64,000 nt of DNA from Terribacillus sp. FSL K6-0262 (GTDB lineage: Bacteria > Bacillota > Bacilli > Bacillales > Amphibacillaceae), in assembly GCF_037977385.1 (NCBI RefSeq), contig NZ_CP150277.1:3263001-3327000 (forward strand). Direction: 5' to 3'. Both the position numbers and the translations under genes were made by a program. Numbering within the stretch: the first letter of the stretch is position 1; every line of letters begins with the position of its first letter. Positions 44,841-53,462 of this stretch are shown here, one piece after another. Under the pieces are notes generated by a model. That model had not been told where the DNA came from. It worked only from the letters and a program-made list of their open reading frames with translations, and searched no databases.

Positions 44841-45172
44841 CCATGCAATGAAATATCTATTATATGGTCGAACGGGATGCGGAGCGGATATAAAACGTCC
44901 TTTGTATCCAGAAGCAAATATCGTTCAGATCGTTTCAGACCAGTCACGATTCCGCGGGCATTTTCTACTTGGCGCCCTTTTCTATACAGCATACATACCT
45001 TCGTTTTCCCCACCTCGATTTCCCGTACCTTCTGCTCCAGCTCTTCCAGCTGCTGCTCATCCATGATCGGCGGCTTTGCCGTCCCGATTTCCCGTCCCAT
45101 TTGCTGCAGCATTTCCACATGCTCTGGAAGCATCAAAGATGTCCATTTGATTTTACCGCGATCATTCACCAT
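44825..45172 (-). CDS. YolD-like protein
   Basis: A 115-aa protein of the YolD-like family (starts MVNDRGKIKWTSLMLPEHVE, typical), which in Bacilli is usually encoded next to a Y-family DNA polymerase (UvrX/YqjW) and induced by DNA damage. No polymerase gene is adjacent here. The C-terminal half carries the beta-strand motif RYLLLDTKDVLYPLRIPFDHII. GGAGGAATG precedes the ATG. A LexA box lies in its promoter. The stop codon lies inside the tcyP terminator hairpin. Confidence 0.85.
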   Translation of the reverse strand: MVNDRGKIKWTSLMLPEHVEMLQQMGREIGTAKPPIMDEQQLEELEQKVREIEVGKTKVCMLYRKGRQVENARGIVTGLKRSERYLLLDTKDVLYPLRIPFDHIIDISLHGKNRS

Positions 45173-45192
45173 ATGTCATTCCTCCTGCTATC

Positions 45193-45221
45193 AGCATAAT
45201 CGAACACATGTTCTTTTTCAA
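45193..45221 (-). promoter_or_regulatory. Promoter of the yolD-like gene, overlapping a LexA box
   Basis: On the minus strand TTGAAA, 17 bases, TATGCT. The spacer contains the LexA box at 45201-45214. Confidence 0.7.
45201..45214. promoter_or_regulatory. LexA (SOS) box 1
   Basis: CGAACACATGTTCT matches the Bacillus LexA consensus CGAACRNRYGTTYC at all but the last base. It sits between the -35 and -10 of the yolD-like gene. Confidence 0.82.
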
Positions 45222-45250
45222 GTGACACGGAACATACGTTTGTATATAAT
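45222..45250 (+). promoter_or_regulatory. Promoter of the WYL-like gene, overlapping a LexA box
   Basis: GTGACA, 17 bases, TATAAT. Its -35 abuts the -35 of the divergent yolD-like promoter. Confidence 0.65.
45229..45242. promoter_or_regulatory. LexA (SOS) box 2
   Basis: GGAACATACGTTTG keeps the GAAC-N4-GTTY core of the Bacillus LexA site. It lies between the -35 and -10 of the plus-strand promoter. Confidence 0.65.
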
Positions 45251-45286
45251 GTTTGTATGAACTCGGAACAGAAAGCGGGGATCCCA

Positions 45287-45511
45287 ATGGACAGAGCATC
45301 ACTGATAAGATTCATGGAACGGCAGGTCACGATGATCTATATGGCGAAAGATGGCTCCTTGACAAAACGCCAGGTCAAGATTGAAAAGATCAATGAAGCA
45401 TCCGTTACAGGATATTGCTATTTACGGAAGCAGCTGCGCACCTTCCGGATGGATCGCATCCTTGCCATTCAGCCAATCAAACACCATGACAGGTGGCGCA
45501 TGTCTTCTTGA
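45287..45511 (+). CDS. Small WYL-domain-like protein
   Basis: A 74-aa protein resembling a lone WYL-type SH3-like fold: RQVTMIYMAKDGSLTKRQV, then GYCYLRKQLRTFRMDRILAIQP, the strand pattern and arginines of the C-terminal WYL half. WYL domains sense nucleic acids or nucleotides in DNA damage and defence regulators. There is no DNA-binding domain in this protein. The ATG at 45287 has GGGG seven bases upstream; an ATG at 45257 is in frame but lacks a site. It is divergent from the yolD-like gene and shares SOS control. Confidence 0.72.
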   Translation: MDRASLIRFMERQVTMIYMAKDGSLTKRQVKIEKINEASVTGYCYLRKQLRTFRMDRILAIQPIKHHDRWRMSS

Positions 45512-45582
45512 CCCCTGTCATGCACCACTGTCTCCTTTCTGAATAGATTACTAGGGAAACTCAGGGAAAAGGAGAACATGCG

Positions 45583-46320
45583 ATGACTATTTTATTCGAT
45601 GGCAGCGATGCTCATCATGCCCCCTTGGCTTCTTGGCAGCAAGAAGCACTTGTTGCATTACATAAAAAATTATCCGACCAGCAATCCAGATTCCCTTGTA
45701 TACCGGCGGCAGTCGGCCATCGGCTTGGCCAGTTCCGTTACGGTTTTGCGGGCGATCCCACTGCAGCAGATACAGCTGGGCAGCTGGCAGATTTATTGAC
45801 AATATACGGACGGCAATCCAAGGAATTCGGTCATTATACTTCCCTGATCGTTTTTTTCGATACAGCCAAACAGCAGCGGCTTGACCTGGATGTACCTGCA
45901 TATTTCCGTATATTCTGGGATTTGCTCAGCAGGACAGCGGCATTTGATCCATCCGGATGGCCGGATGATATTCCGGAAAATCCGGATGAAGCATTGTGGG
46001 AGTATTGCTTCGGCGGAGAGAAATATTTCATGTATTGCGCAACGCCGGCGCATCAGCAAAAGAAAAGCCGGAAATTCCCTTGTATGATGCTTGCCATCAC
46101 GCCTAGATGGGTGCTGGAGGAATTCAAATCGAAGCCAAGGGCTGCCGCAAGCATCAAACAGAAAATACGAGGACGGATTACAGCTTACGATGACAATGAC
46201 ATCCATCCGGATTTGAACGCATACGGCAATCCGGATAATCATGAATGGAAGCAATACTTCCTACATGACGATAATACATCCCCTTCCAAATGCCCTTTTC
46301 ATAGAAGCAAGCGAGACTGA
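45583..46320 (+). CDS. YqcI/YcgG family protein
   Basis: A 245-aa protein of the YqcI/YcgG family. A characterised member, GntA, is a heme-dependent N-hydroxylase, so an oxygenase role is possible. Visible landmarks are FPCIPAAVGHRLGQFRYGF near the start, EALWEYCFGGEKYFMYC and RKFPCMMLAI in the middle, and the C-terminal KCPFH. There is no signal peptide. AAAGGAG lies before the ATG. It lies between the SOS pair and sbcD, with no obvious functional link. Confidence 0.85.
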   Translation: MTILFDGSDAHHAPLASWQQEALVALHKKLSDQQSRFPCIPAAVGHRLGQFRYGFAGDPTAADTAGQLADLLTIYGRQSKEFGHYTSLIVFFDTAKQQRLDLDVPAYFRIFWDLLSRTAAFDPSGWPDDIPENPDEALWEYCFGGEKYFMYCATPAHQQKKSRKFPCMMLAITPRWVLEEFKSKPRAAASIKQKIRGRITAYDDNDIHPDLNAYGNPDNHEWKQYFLHDDNTSPSKCPFHRSKRD

Positions 46321-46390
46321 TGGATTCTGCCGGTTCTTCCCATACCACCCATTTACAAATCATGCTAGAATAATAGCAGGAGGAATACGT

Positions 46391-47542
46391 ATGAAACTAT
46401 TGCATACCGCTGATTGGCACCTGGGTAAGATTGTCAACAGCGTACATATGACAGAAGATCAGGCTTTCATCTTGGAGCAGATAAAAGAGATAATCGATAG
46501 AGAACAGCCCGATGCGGTCATCGTTGCGGGCGATTTATATGATCGGGCCATCCCGCCGCGCGATGCAGTCGAATTGCTGAATGATACTTGGAACTGGCTG
46601 GTCGGTGAGAAGGAAATTCCGGTGTTGTCGATCAGCGGCAATCATGATAGTCCGGATCGCCTTGATTTTGGCAGTCAGCTATTCAAAGCAAGCAAACTAT
46701 TCATCGAAACGAGGCTGCGGCCCGGATTGAGTCCAGTCACTTTGGAGGATGGGCACGGACCAGTGCATTTTCATCTGATTCCCTATACGGAACCAGCGGA
46801 TGTGCGGGCATTTTTCGAAGATGACAGCATCACGACCCACCAGCGGGCAATGGAGCGCATCATTGCCTTTATTACCGATACGTACGATATGACAGAGCGG
46901 CATGTGTTTATCGGACATGCCTTCCTTGCCGGGGGCATGGAATCCGATTCGGAAGAGAGGCTGTCGATGATCGGGGGGAGCCCATATGTGGATGCTGCCC
47001 TGTTCGAACCTTTCACATACGCAGCCTTCGGTCACCTGCATCAAGCACAGCGCATCGGCAGTGATCATATCCGCTACAGCGGTTCACCGCTTAAATATTC
47101 CTTTTCGGAAGCGAACCACAAAAAATCGGTGACGATGGTGGAACTGGATGATACCGGATTCCGATCATTCGAGAAAATAGACCTTATCCCAAAACGGGAC
47201 ATGCGGGTGGTGGAAGGATATTTCGATGAGTTGATGGAAGGGACAGCCGGGAACAAAGATGACTATCTGCATATCAGGCTGCTGGATGATGGACAGCTGC
47301 TGGACCCGATGGGCAAACTTCGCAAACTCTATCCGAACATCCTGCGCTTGGAGCGCAAAGCAAGGACCGGGACTAGCTCCATATCAGATATCAAACAAAT
47401 CAAGGAAAAACAACGCATGTCACATATGCAGCTGTTTGCCGCCTTTTATGAAGAAATGAAGGGTGAAGCAATACCTGAACACCGCCAGAAGCATATGGAA
47501 GCAATCATCCAGCGCCTGGTCGAGCAAGAGAGGAGAAGCTGA
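46391..47542 (+). CDS. sbcD: Exonuclease subunit SbcD
   Basis: Mre11-type nuclease subunit of SbcCD, which opens hairpins and trims DNA ends. The calcineurin-like phosphoesterase motifs occur in order: LHTADWHLGK, VAGDLYDRA, SISGNHDSPDRL, FIGHAFLAGG and FGHLHQAQ. The C-terminal part (about 280-383) is the SbcC-binding cap region. The ATG at 46391 has AGGAGGA upstream and gives the usual MKLLHTADWH start. sbcC follows two bases later. Confidence 0.96.
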   Translation: MKLLHTADWHLGKIVNSVHMTEDQAFILEQIKEIIDREQPDAVIVAGDLYDRAIPPRDAVELLNDTWNWLVGEKEIPVLSISGNHDSPDRLDFGSQLFKASKLFIETRLRPGLSPVTLEDGHGPVHFHLIPYTEPADVRAFFEDDSITTHQRAMERIIAFITDTYDMTERHVFIGHAFLAGGMESDSEERLSMIGGSPYVDAALFEPFTYAAFGHLHQAQRIGSDHIRYSGSPLKYSFSEANHKKSVTMVELDDTGFRSFEKIDLIPKRDMRVVEGYFDELMEGTAGNKDDYLHIRLLDDGQLLDPMGKLRKLYPNILRLERKARTGTSSISDIKQIKEKQRMSHMQLFAAFYEEMKGEAIPEHRQKHMEAIIQRLVEQERRS

Positions 47543-47543
47543 T

Positions 47544-50500
47544 ATGCGTGCCATCACTTTACAAATGACCGCTTTCGGTCCTTACCATAAACCTCAGACC
47601 ATCGATTTCCGCGAACTTGGAGCAGAATCCATCTTCTTGATCACGGGTCCGACCGGGGCCGGGAAGACAACGATCTTTGATGCTATCTGCTACAGTCTAT
47701 ACGGACGGGCCAGCGGAAGTGATCGAGATCAGGATTCCCTCCGCAGTCATTTTGCTGCACCAGGGGAAACGACGGAAGTACGCTACCGTTTTGCCCTTCG
47801 GGGTACAGAATACGAGGTCATCCGCTATCCGAAGCAGCAAAAGAAAAAAGAGCGCGGCGAAGGCTTTACGGATGATCCTGCAAGAGCGGAATTCTATGAA
47901 TGGAAAGACGGGGAAAAGATACTGATTTCCTCCAGGATCAAGGAAGTGAACGAGGCCATCGAGGAGAGGATCGGTCTCGATTATGAGCAATTCCGCAAGA
48001 TGATCATGATTCCCCAGGGGGAATTCCGTAAGCTCATCTCGGAAAACAGCAAGGAAAGGGAAGAAATCCTCCAGAGGATCTTCCGCACATATTTCTATGA
48101 ACGAATGACCGAAGCGCTGAAGGACGAAGCGAAGCAATTAAAGGAAAACCTGCAGCAGACGGAATGGAAGGAACAGCAGCAAATCGGCAAAATCGAATGG
48201 CGTACACAAGCACCAGCGGAAGCTGACAGCGTGCCTGAGACGATGAAGAAACTGCAGCTTGAACTGGAGGCTGTTGCTGCTGTCATCACGGAAGGTGAGC
48301 AAGAGCTTGTAAAGCATAAAAAAATCTGGCTCGAACGCCAGCAGCAATATTATGAAGCCAAACAGCTGCTGGACACATTCGAGCAGCTTGAACGAGCGCT
48401 GCTGCAAAAAGAACAGCTTGAACAGCGGTTGCCTGCTATCGAACGGAAAAAGCAGCAGCTTATGAATATGGAGCGGGCCAGCCGCCTGGTCCCGTATGAA
48501 CAGCAGCTTACTGCCAGGAAACAGGAATGGCAGCGCCAAACAAAGGAACAGCAGGAGAAGCAGGAAAGAAAAGAGTCGATAGAGCAGCAGTTCATTGCGA
48601 TTGAATCTTCTTATAGACAAGCAAAGGAACAGGAGCCGCAGCGCCTCAAACGGCAGGAACAGCTTCAGTTGGAGAAGCAGCAGCTCGCGCAGTGGAAGGA
48701 ATATGAGAAACGAAAACTGGAATTGGATCGTATCCAAAAGACATTGGAAGACAAACGGCAGCGATTGCTCAAGTTAAAAGAAACACATGCCGAGAAAAAG
48801 AATCGGCAAAGTGAACTCGAACAAGAGATAAGCGGGGAAGCCGTTCTGATTCAGGCGTTCTTTGAGGAACAAGGGGTGCTGGAGAAACTCGAACGCCAGC
48901 TGGAGGAAGCCGCACGGTTGAAAGATTCTTTCCGTCAGCTGCTGGAAATGCGCACCGTCTATCAGCAGACCAAGCAGCGCTTGCAGGAAAAAGAAAATGA
49001 TGTACACAAGCTTCGGCAGGAAATCTCGGAGCTGGAGGAAGCCCAAACTGCCCATCACGCTGCCCATCTTGCCGGACAGCTGACAGCCGGGGAGCCTTGC
49101 CCTGTTTGCGGCTCCACCAATCACCCCTCCCCGGCCCAGACCAGTGCCCATGTGCAATCATTCGAGCTGCTGAAACAGAAGCGAATGAAGCTCGATGATA
49201 CCCAGCGTGCATATGATGAAGTACAGAGAAAATATGTGGAAGCCAAATCGAATGGGCAGGCAATCCGTCAGGTGACCGATGAGCTTTATCGGAACATCAC
49301 CGGGGAAGCGTCATTCGATCAAACAAAACTGAAAGAGCTGGAAGCAAGCATCCGGGCCGAAAGAGATAAAACGGCTGCCTCCTTACAGACCAAGCAAGCA
49401 GAGAGAAAGCAAATCGAGCAGAAAAAGCAGACACTAGACCGGCTTAAACAAACGCTTGTACAAGAGGAGGAGGCAGCGGAAGATCTCCAATCCGAGCTGC
49501 GGACACTGGAAGAAACATACCATCGTACTGAAGCTGAAGTGAGTTACCAACGGAAGCAGCTTCCCGCTGAGCTTCCGGATCATGACAAATGGGAACGGAA
49601 AATCAAGCAGGAGGAAGCTGCAATCGAAGCTGCGTTCAGGGAATGGGAAGGATTGCAGCACCAGTATGAGGAGATTTCCAGAAGCAAAGAACAAATAGCG
49701 GCAGCCTTTGAATCAACCGCTAAATTCACAGCTGACCTGGAACAGACGTACCGTCAGGAGGAGCAAGCTTTTCTTGTTAAGCTTGAAGAAGCCGGTTTTG
49801 CCGATACGGAAGCATATCGGATGGCCAGAGGTTCGGAGGATGAATTAAGGGCAATCAAGGAAGAGGTTGAGCAGCATGCCCAGCAGCGCCGCAGTGTCGC
49901 CGAACAGATAGAAACCTTGCGTAAGCAGACGGATCAGCGTCAAAAGCCGGATCTTGCTGTATTTGAGCAGGCTGTGACGGATGCAGAACAAATATTCGAA
50001 GCGAAGAACAGCCGCCTGAATGAGGCAAAGAGCTACGCTTCCCATCATGAAGCCATCATGGCATCTTTGAAACAGCTTCAGGAAGAAGCAGCCGATCAAA
50101 AAGCTCAGTATTATGATATCGGCGAACTGGCTAATCTGGCCAAAGGCGACAACAGCCTCAGGCTTTCCTTTGAACGCTACGTGCTGACCAGCTTCCTGGA
50201 TGAAATCATCCTGCAGGCGAATATTCGATTGGAGGAAATGACGGATCATCGCTATCAGCTGAAGCGAAGCGGACAAATCGCCAAACGCGGCGCCCAGAGC
50301 GGGTTGGATCTTGAAGTGATCGATCATCACACCGGTCAGGAACGGCCAGTCAAGACATTATCCGGCGGTGAAGGCTTCAAGGCGGCACTCTCTCTCGCAC
50401 TCGGAATGTCCGATGTTGTCCAGGCGCATGCCGGCGGGGTGGAGTTGGAGACATTATTCATTGACGAGGGCTTCGGGACACTTGATGAGGTGTCACTGGA

Positions 50501-50651
50501 GCAAGCAATCGACAGCTTGAAAGGGCTGCAGGCCAGCAATCGCGTACTCGGCATCATTTCCCACGTACCGCAGCTGAAGGAAGAGATCCATACCAAATTG
50601 CAGATTGAAACCACCCCGACGGGATCATCTGCAAAATTCATTTTCCAGTAA
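47544..50651 (+). CDS. sbcC: Exonuclease subunit SbcC
   Basis: Rad50-type ATPase partner of SbcD (1,035 aa). It shows the N-terminal Walker A TGPTGAGKTTIFDAICY (about 37), then long coiled coils rich in Glu, Gln and Lys. The zinc hook CPVCGS lies near residue 520. The C-terminal signature motif TLSGGEGFKAALSLALG and Walker B ETLFIDEGFGTLDE are present. AGGAGAAG in the end of sbcD serves the ATG at 47544. The sbcD-sbcC pair is standard. Confidence 0.97.
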   Translation: MRAITLQMTAFGPYHKPQTIDFRELGAESIFLITGPTGAGKTTIFDAICYSLYGRASGSDRDQDSLRSHFAAPGETTEVRYRFALRGTEYEVIRYPKQQKKKERGEGFTDDPARAEFYEWKDGEKILISSRIKEVNEAIEERIGLDYEQFRKMIMIPQGEFRKLISENSKEREEILQRIFRTYFYERMTEALKDEAKQLKENLQQTEWKEQQQIGKIEWRTQAPAEADSVPETMKKLQLELEAVAAVITEGEQELVKHKKIWLERQQQYYEAKQLLDTFEQLERALLQKEQLEQRLPAIERKKQQLMNMERASRLVPYEQQLTARKQEWQRQTKEQQEKQERKESIEQQFIAIESSYRQAKEQEPQRLKRQEQLQLEKQQLAQWKEYEKRKLELDRIQKTLEDKRQRLLKLKETHAEKKNRQSELEQEISGEAVLIQAFFEEQGVLEKLERQLEEAARLKDSFRQLLEMRTVYQQTKQRLQEKENDVHKLRQEISELEEAQTAHHAAHLAGQLTAGEPCPVCGSTNHPSPAQTSAHVQSFELLKQKRMKLDDTQRAYDEVQRKYVEAKSNGQAIRQVTDELYRNITGEASFDQTKLKELEASIRAERDKTAASLQTKQAERKQIEQKKQTLDRLKQTLVQEEEAAEDLQSELRTLEETYHRTEAEVSYQRKQLPAELPDHDKWERKIKQEEAAIEAAFREWEGLQHQYEEISRSKEQIAAAFESTAKFTADLEQTYRQEEQAFLVKLEEAGFADTEAYRMARGSEDELRAIKEEVEQHAQQRRSVAEQIETLRKQTDQRQKPDLAVFEQAVTDAEQIFEAKNSRLNEAKSYASHHEAIMASLKQLQEEAADQKAQYYDIGELANLAKGDNSLRLSFERYVLTSFLDEIILQANIRLEEMTDHRYQLKRSGQIAKRGAQSGLDLEVIDHHTGQERPVKTLSGGEGFKAALSLALGMSDVVQAHAGGVELETLFIDEGFGTLDEVSLEQAIDSLKGLQASNRVLGIISHVPQLKEEIHTKLQIETTPTGSSAKFIFQ

Positions 50652-50663
50652 GGAGGAAACGAT

Positions 50664-50912
50664 TTGGGAACACCACTCAATTTTGACACTGTCCTGCGCA
50701 CAGAAGGCAAAGAAAAACGAATTGATAGCAAAGAAAATATTTTTCAGCTGGAGCTTCAGGGGTATCACTTATTTCCCCTGCATCAGGCCATCGATATCAA
50801 GCGAGCGAAAGATACGGATGAAATAGGAAGAGCGATCATTGTCGAATTGACGTTGAAAGAGGAAAGGACTATTTGTACGTATCAGCTTGTTTCGTTATCA
50901 AGCGTCAATTAA
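50664..50912 (+). CDS. Small DUF2584-like protein
   Basis: An 82-aa soluble protein starting MGTPLNFDTVLRTEGKEKRI, with strand-rich middle (IFQLELQGYHLFPLHQAIDI) and ending YQLVSLSSVN. I believe it belongs to the DUF2584 family of Bacilli, of unknown function, but only from memory of the family pattern. The TTG start follows AAGGAGG, 12 bases after sbcC, so it is probably co-transcribed. Confidence 0.72.
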   Translation: MGTPLNFDTVLRTEGKEKRIDSKENIFQLELQGYHLFPLHQAIDIKRAKDTDEIGRAIIVELTLKEERTICTYQLVSLSSVN

Positions 50913-51080
50913 CGACAAAATCATTGGCCAAAAAAGAGATTGAAGGAGAATCCTGCGCTTGCCCGGGAAATAGCAGGCCTATCGGGGGAAATATATTGCC
51001 TCCGTGGGGAATAGAATGGAACAGAATGCTTCTTGCTTGCGTACACTGATAGAAATATTGACGTGAGAAGAGGTATGAGA

Positions 51081-51602
51081 ATGGCAAGAAATCTATTCGG
51101 TCCCAATGCCTTTGGGCGACGCAGCCAGCCGCCTGTCAGGAGGAATCCGTTCCTTCCCGACCAAGGAGGTTTCCAGCAGGCTCCGCCTTCAAACGGCGGA
51201 CTGCCTGACATCCTGCAAAGGATCCTGAACCGTGGGAATAGAGGGCAGGCTCCGGGCAGGCAAGCCCTTCCGACAGCAACCAGCAGCCCTTCCGGCGGAA
51301 TATCGTTACTTGACATGCTGAATCATACGCAAAATGCACTGAAGGCGGCGGAGTCCTTCATGCCGATGGTACAGGAATATGGACCGATGGTGAAGAACCT
51401 GCCTTCCATGCTGAAAATGATGAAAGCCTTGAAGGACATCGATTTTGATGAAGAGGAAGCGGCACCCGAGGCGGAAGAAAAAGATAAAAGCAAGCAAGAA
51501 AACCAAAGACGATCTTCTGCCCAAAAGGAAGCGGGGAAACCTGCTAAGCAGGAGACGAGGCGAAGCAAGTCCGGAGAGTCCCTTCCCAAATTGTATATTT
51601 AA
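51081..51602 (+). CDS. YqfQ-like (VrrA-type) protein
   Basis: A 173-aa low-complexity protein. A Pro/Arg/Gly/Gln-rich N-terminal half (about 1-75) is followed by a conserved helical core, LLDMLNHTQNALKAAES and FMPMVQEYGPMVKNLPSML. The tail is highly charged, with alternating acidic and Lys/Arg-rich segments. The core matches YqfQ-like proteins of Bacillaceae, which are linked to spores but poorly studied. The ATG at 51081 has AGAAGAGG at proper distance; an ATG at 51075 is also possible. Confidence 0.72.
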   Translation: MARNLFGPNAFGRRSQPPVRRNPFLPDQGGFQQAPPSNGGLPDILQRILNRGNRGQAPGRQALPTATSSPSGGISLLDMLNHTQNALKAAESFMPMVQEYGPMVKNLPSMLKMMKALKDIDFDEEEAAPEAEEKDKSKQENQRRSSAQKEAGKPAKQETRRSKSGESLPKLYI

Positions 51603-51669
51603 GCGTGCCACTTGATTTTTTTCCGCAAAAGAGGAAAATATATAGCATACATTGAAGGAGGGATTTATT

Positions 51670-52623
51670 GTGGCATTACAACACGCTACTTTTGCAGGAG
51701 GCTGTTTCTGGTGCATGGTCGAACCGTTTACGGAACGCCCTGGTATCGAATCCGTAGTCTCCGGTTATACAGGCGGCGACAAACCGAATCCCACATATGA
51801 GGAAGTGTGCTCGAACACGACCGGCCATGTCGAGGCTGTCCAAATAACTTTCGATCCGGATATTTTCCCTTATGAAAAGCTGGTGGAGACGTTCTGGCAG
51901 CAAATCGATCCGACCGATGCAGGCGGTCAGTTCCACGACCGTGGTGAATCTTATAAAACAGCGATTTTTTATCATGATGAACAGCAGCGTCAAGTGGCAG
52001 AAGCATCCAAAGCGAAGCTGCAGGAGAGCGGGCGATTCGAAAAAGATATCGTCACCCCGATCCTGCCGGCCAAGCCGTTTTACCCTGCAGAAGAAAAGCA
52101 TCAGGACTATTACAAGAAGAACAGCTATCATTATAAGATGTACAAGCGCGGTTCCGGCCGGGAGGACTTCATCAAGCAGCATTGGGGTACCAAGAAGGAC
52201 AAAGCAAAGCTGAAAGAAATCCTGACGCCGATTCAATATCATGTCACGCAGGAGAATGGAACGGAACGTCCTTTCGATAACGAGTATTGGAATAACACAA
52301 AGGACGGAATCTATGTGGATGTCGTATCGGGTAAAGCTTTGTTTTCTTCCAAAGATCAATACGATGCCGGATGCGGATGGCCAAGCTTCACCAAACCGAT
52401 CGATTCATATGAAGTGAAGGAAAATATGGACCTTTCACATGGTATGATCCGTACGGAAGTCCGGGCGAAGGAAAGTGATTCCCATCTTGGACATGTGTTT
52501 GAGGACGGTCCCAGGGAGACCGGCGGGCTGCGATACTGCATGAACTCTGCAGCTATGAAATTCATTCCTGTCAGCGAAATGGAAAAAGAAGGATACGGAG
52601 AGTATTTATATCTCTTTAAGTAA
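51670..52623 (+). CDS. msrA: Bifunctional methionine sulfoxide reductase MsrAB
   Basis: A 317-aa fusion. The MsrA part (about 1-155) has the catalytic [10 protein letters not shown] and [18 protein letters not shown]. The MsrB part (about 175-315) has [21 protein letters not shown] and the catalytic cysteine in [11 protein letters not shown]. The usual CxxC zinc pairs of many MsrB proteins are not evident. Together they reduce both S and R sulfoxides of methionine. The GTG at 51670 follows GGAGGGA, deciding against the ATG at 51652. A terminator follows. Confidence 0.95.
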   Translation: MALQHATFAGGCFWCMVEPFTERPGIESVVSGYTGGDKPNPTYEEVCSNTTGHVEAVQITFDPDIFPYEKLVETFWQQIDPTDAGGQFHDRGESYKTAIFYHDEQQRQVAEASKAKLQESGRFEKDIVTPILPAKPFYPAEEKHQDYYKKNSYHYKMYKRGSGREDFIKQHWGTKKDKAKLKEILTPIQYHVTQENGTERPFDNEYWNNTKDGIYVDVVSGKALFSSKDQYDAGCGWPSFTKPIDSYEVKENMDLSHGMIRTEVRAKESDSHLGHVFEDGPRETGGLRYCMNSAAMKFIPVSEMEKEGYGEYLYLFK

Positions 52624-52641
52624 ATAAATACAGCAACAGCT

Positions 52642-52683
52642 ATGCTCTTGTTCGCTACATGAAGGAACAAGAGCATTATTTTG
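52642..52683 (+). terminator. Terminator after msrAB
   Basis: ATGCTCTTGTTC pairs with GAACAAGAGCAT around an 11-base loop, followed by TATTTTGG. Confidence 0.78.
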
Positions 52684-52699
52684 GACAAGGAGTATGAGA

Positions 52700-53458
52700 A
52701 TGGATTCTACATTATTGATTGAATATGGCTGGATTCTTCTGGTCCTGATTGGACTGGAAGGACTGCTTGCGGCCGATAATGCGCTTGTAATGGCGCTCAT
52801 TGTAAAACATTTGCCTGTTAAACAGCAGCGAAAAGCTCTATTATACGGTCTGGGCGGAGCGTTCATCTTCCGATTTGCCTCCCTGTTCTTTGTCAGCTTC
52901 TTGGTGAATATCTGGCAGATCCAGGCTTTAGGTGCGCTTTATTTACTGTATATTTGTATCTCGAACCTTATCAAACTGAAGAAAAACGGCGGAGAGGAAG
53001 AGGCCGAGAGTCCATTCAGCAAGAAAAACTCCGGCTTCTGGATGACTGTACTGAAAGTGGAACTGGCGGATATTGCTTTTGCAGTGGACTCGATCCTGAC
53101 AGCCGTGGCACTGGCAGCATCCTTATCGCCTACGCCGCTGCCGCATATCGGAGGAATGGACGGCGGACAATTTTTGGTCGTGTTGGCAGGGGGGATGATT
53201 GGTTTGATCCTCATCCGGATTGCAGCTTCTTATATTGTAAAGATCCTGGACAAGCGTCCAGGGCTAGAAGCAGCAGCCTATTTAATCATTGGCTGGGTCG
53301 CTATCAAATTGGCCATCCACACATTGGCGCATCCGGCTTTGGAAATCATACCAGAGCATTTCCCTGACTCTGCAGGATGGAATGCGACATTCTGGATTGT
53401 GATGGCTGTCATCGCCATCGGTGGCTGGTTCTATAAACCGAAAAGCGAAAGGTCCTGA
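52700..53458 (+). CDS. TerC family membrane protein
   Basis: A 252-aa protein with about seven membrane helices. The family's metal-binding motifs are EGLLAADNALVMALI near the start and KVELADIAFAVDSILTA in the middle, with paired acidic residues in the membrane. Bacillus TerC proteins (YceF, YkoY) export manganese to metallate secreted enzymes. No yybP-ykoY riboswitch is visible in the short upstream gap. The ATG at 52700 lies seven bases after AAGGAG. The next gene starts four bases later. Confidence 0.9.
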   Translation: MDSTLLIEYGWILLVLIGLEGLLAADNALVMALIVKHLPVKQQRKALLYGLGGAFIFRFASLFFVSFLVNIWQIQALGALYLLYICISNLIKLKKNGGEEEAESPFSKKNSGFWMTVLKVELADIAFAVDSILTAVALAASLSPTPLPHIGGMDGGQFLVVLAGGMIGLILIRIAASYIVKILDKRPGLEAAAYLIIGWVAIKLAIHTLAHPALEIIPEHFPDSAGWNATFWIVMAVIAIGGWFYKPKSERS

Positions 53459-53462
53459 TTCC

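Noticed and set aside
52624-52699. Looked for a manganese (yybP-ykoY) riboswitch before the TerC gene
   Set aside because: The gap holds only the msrAB terminator and a ribosome binding site.
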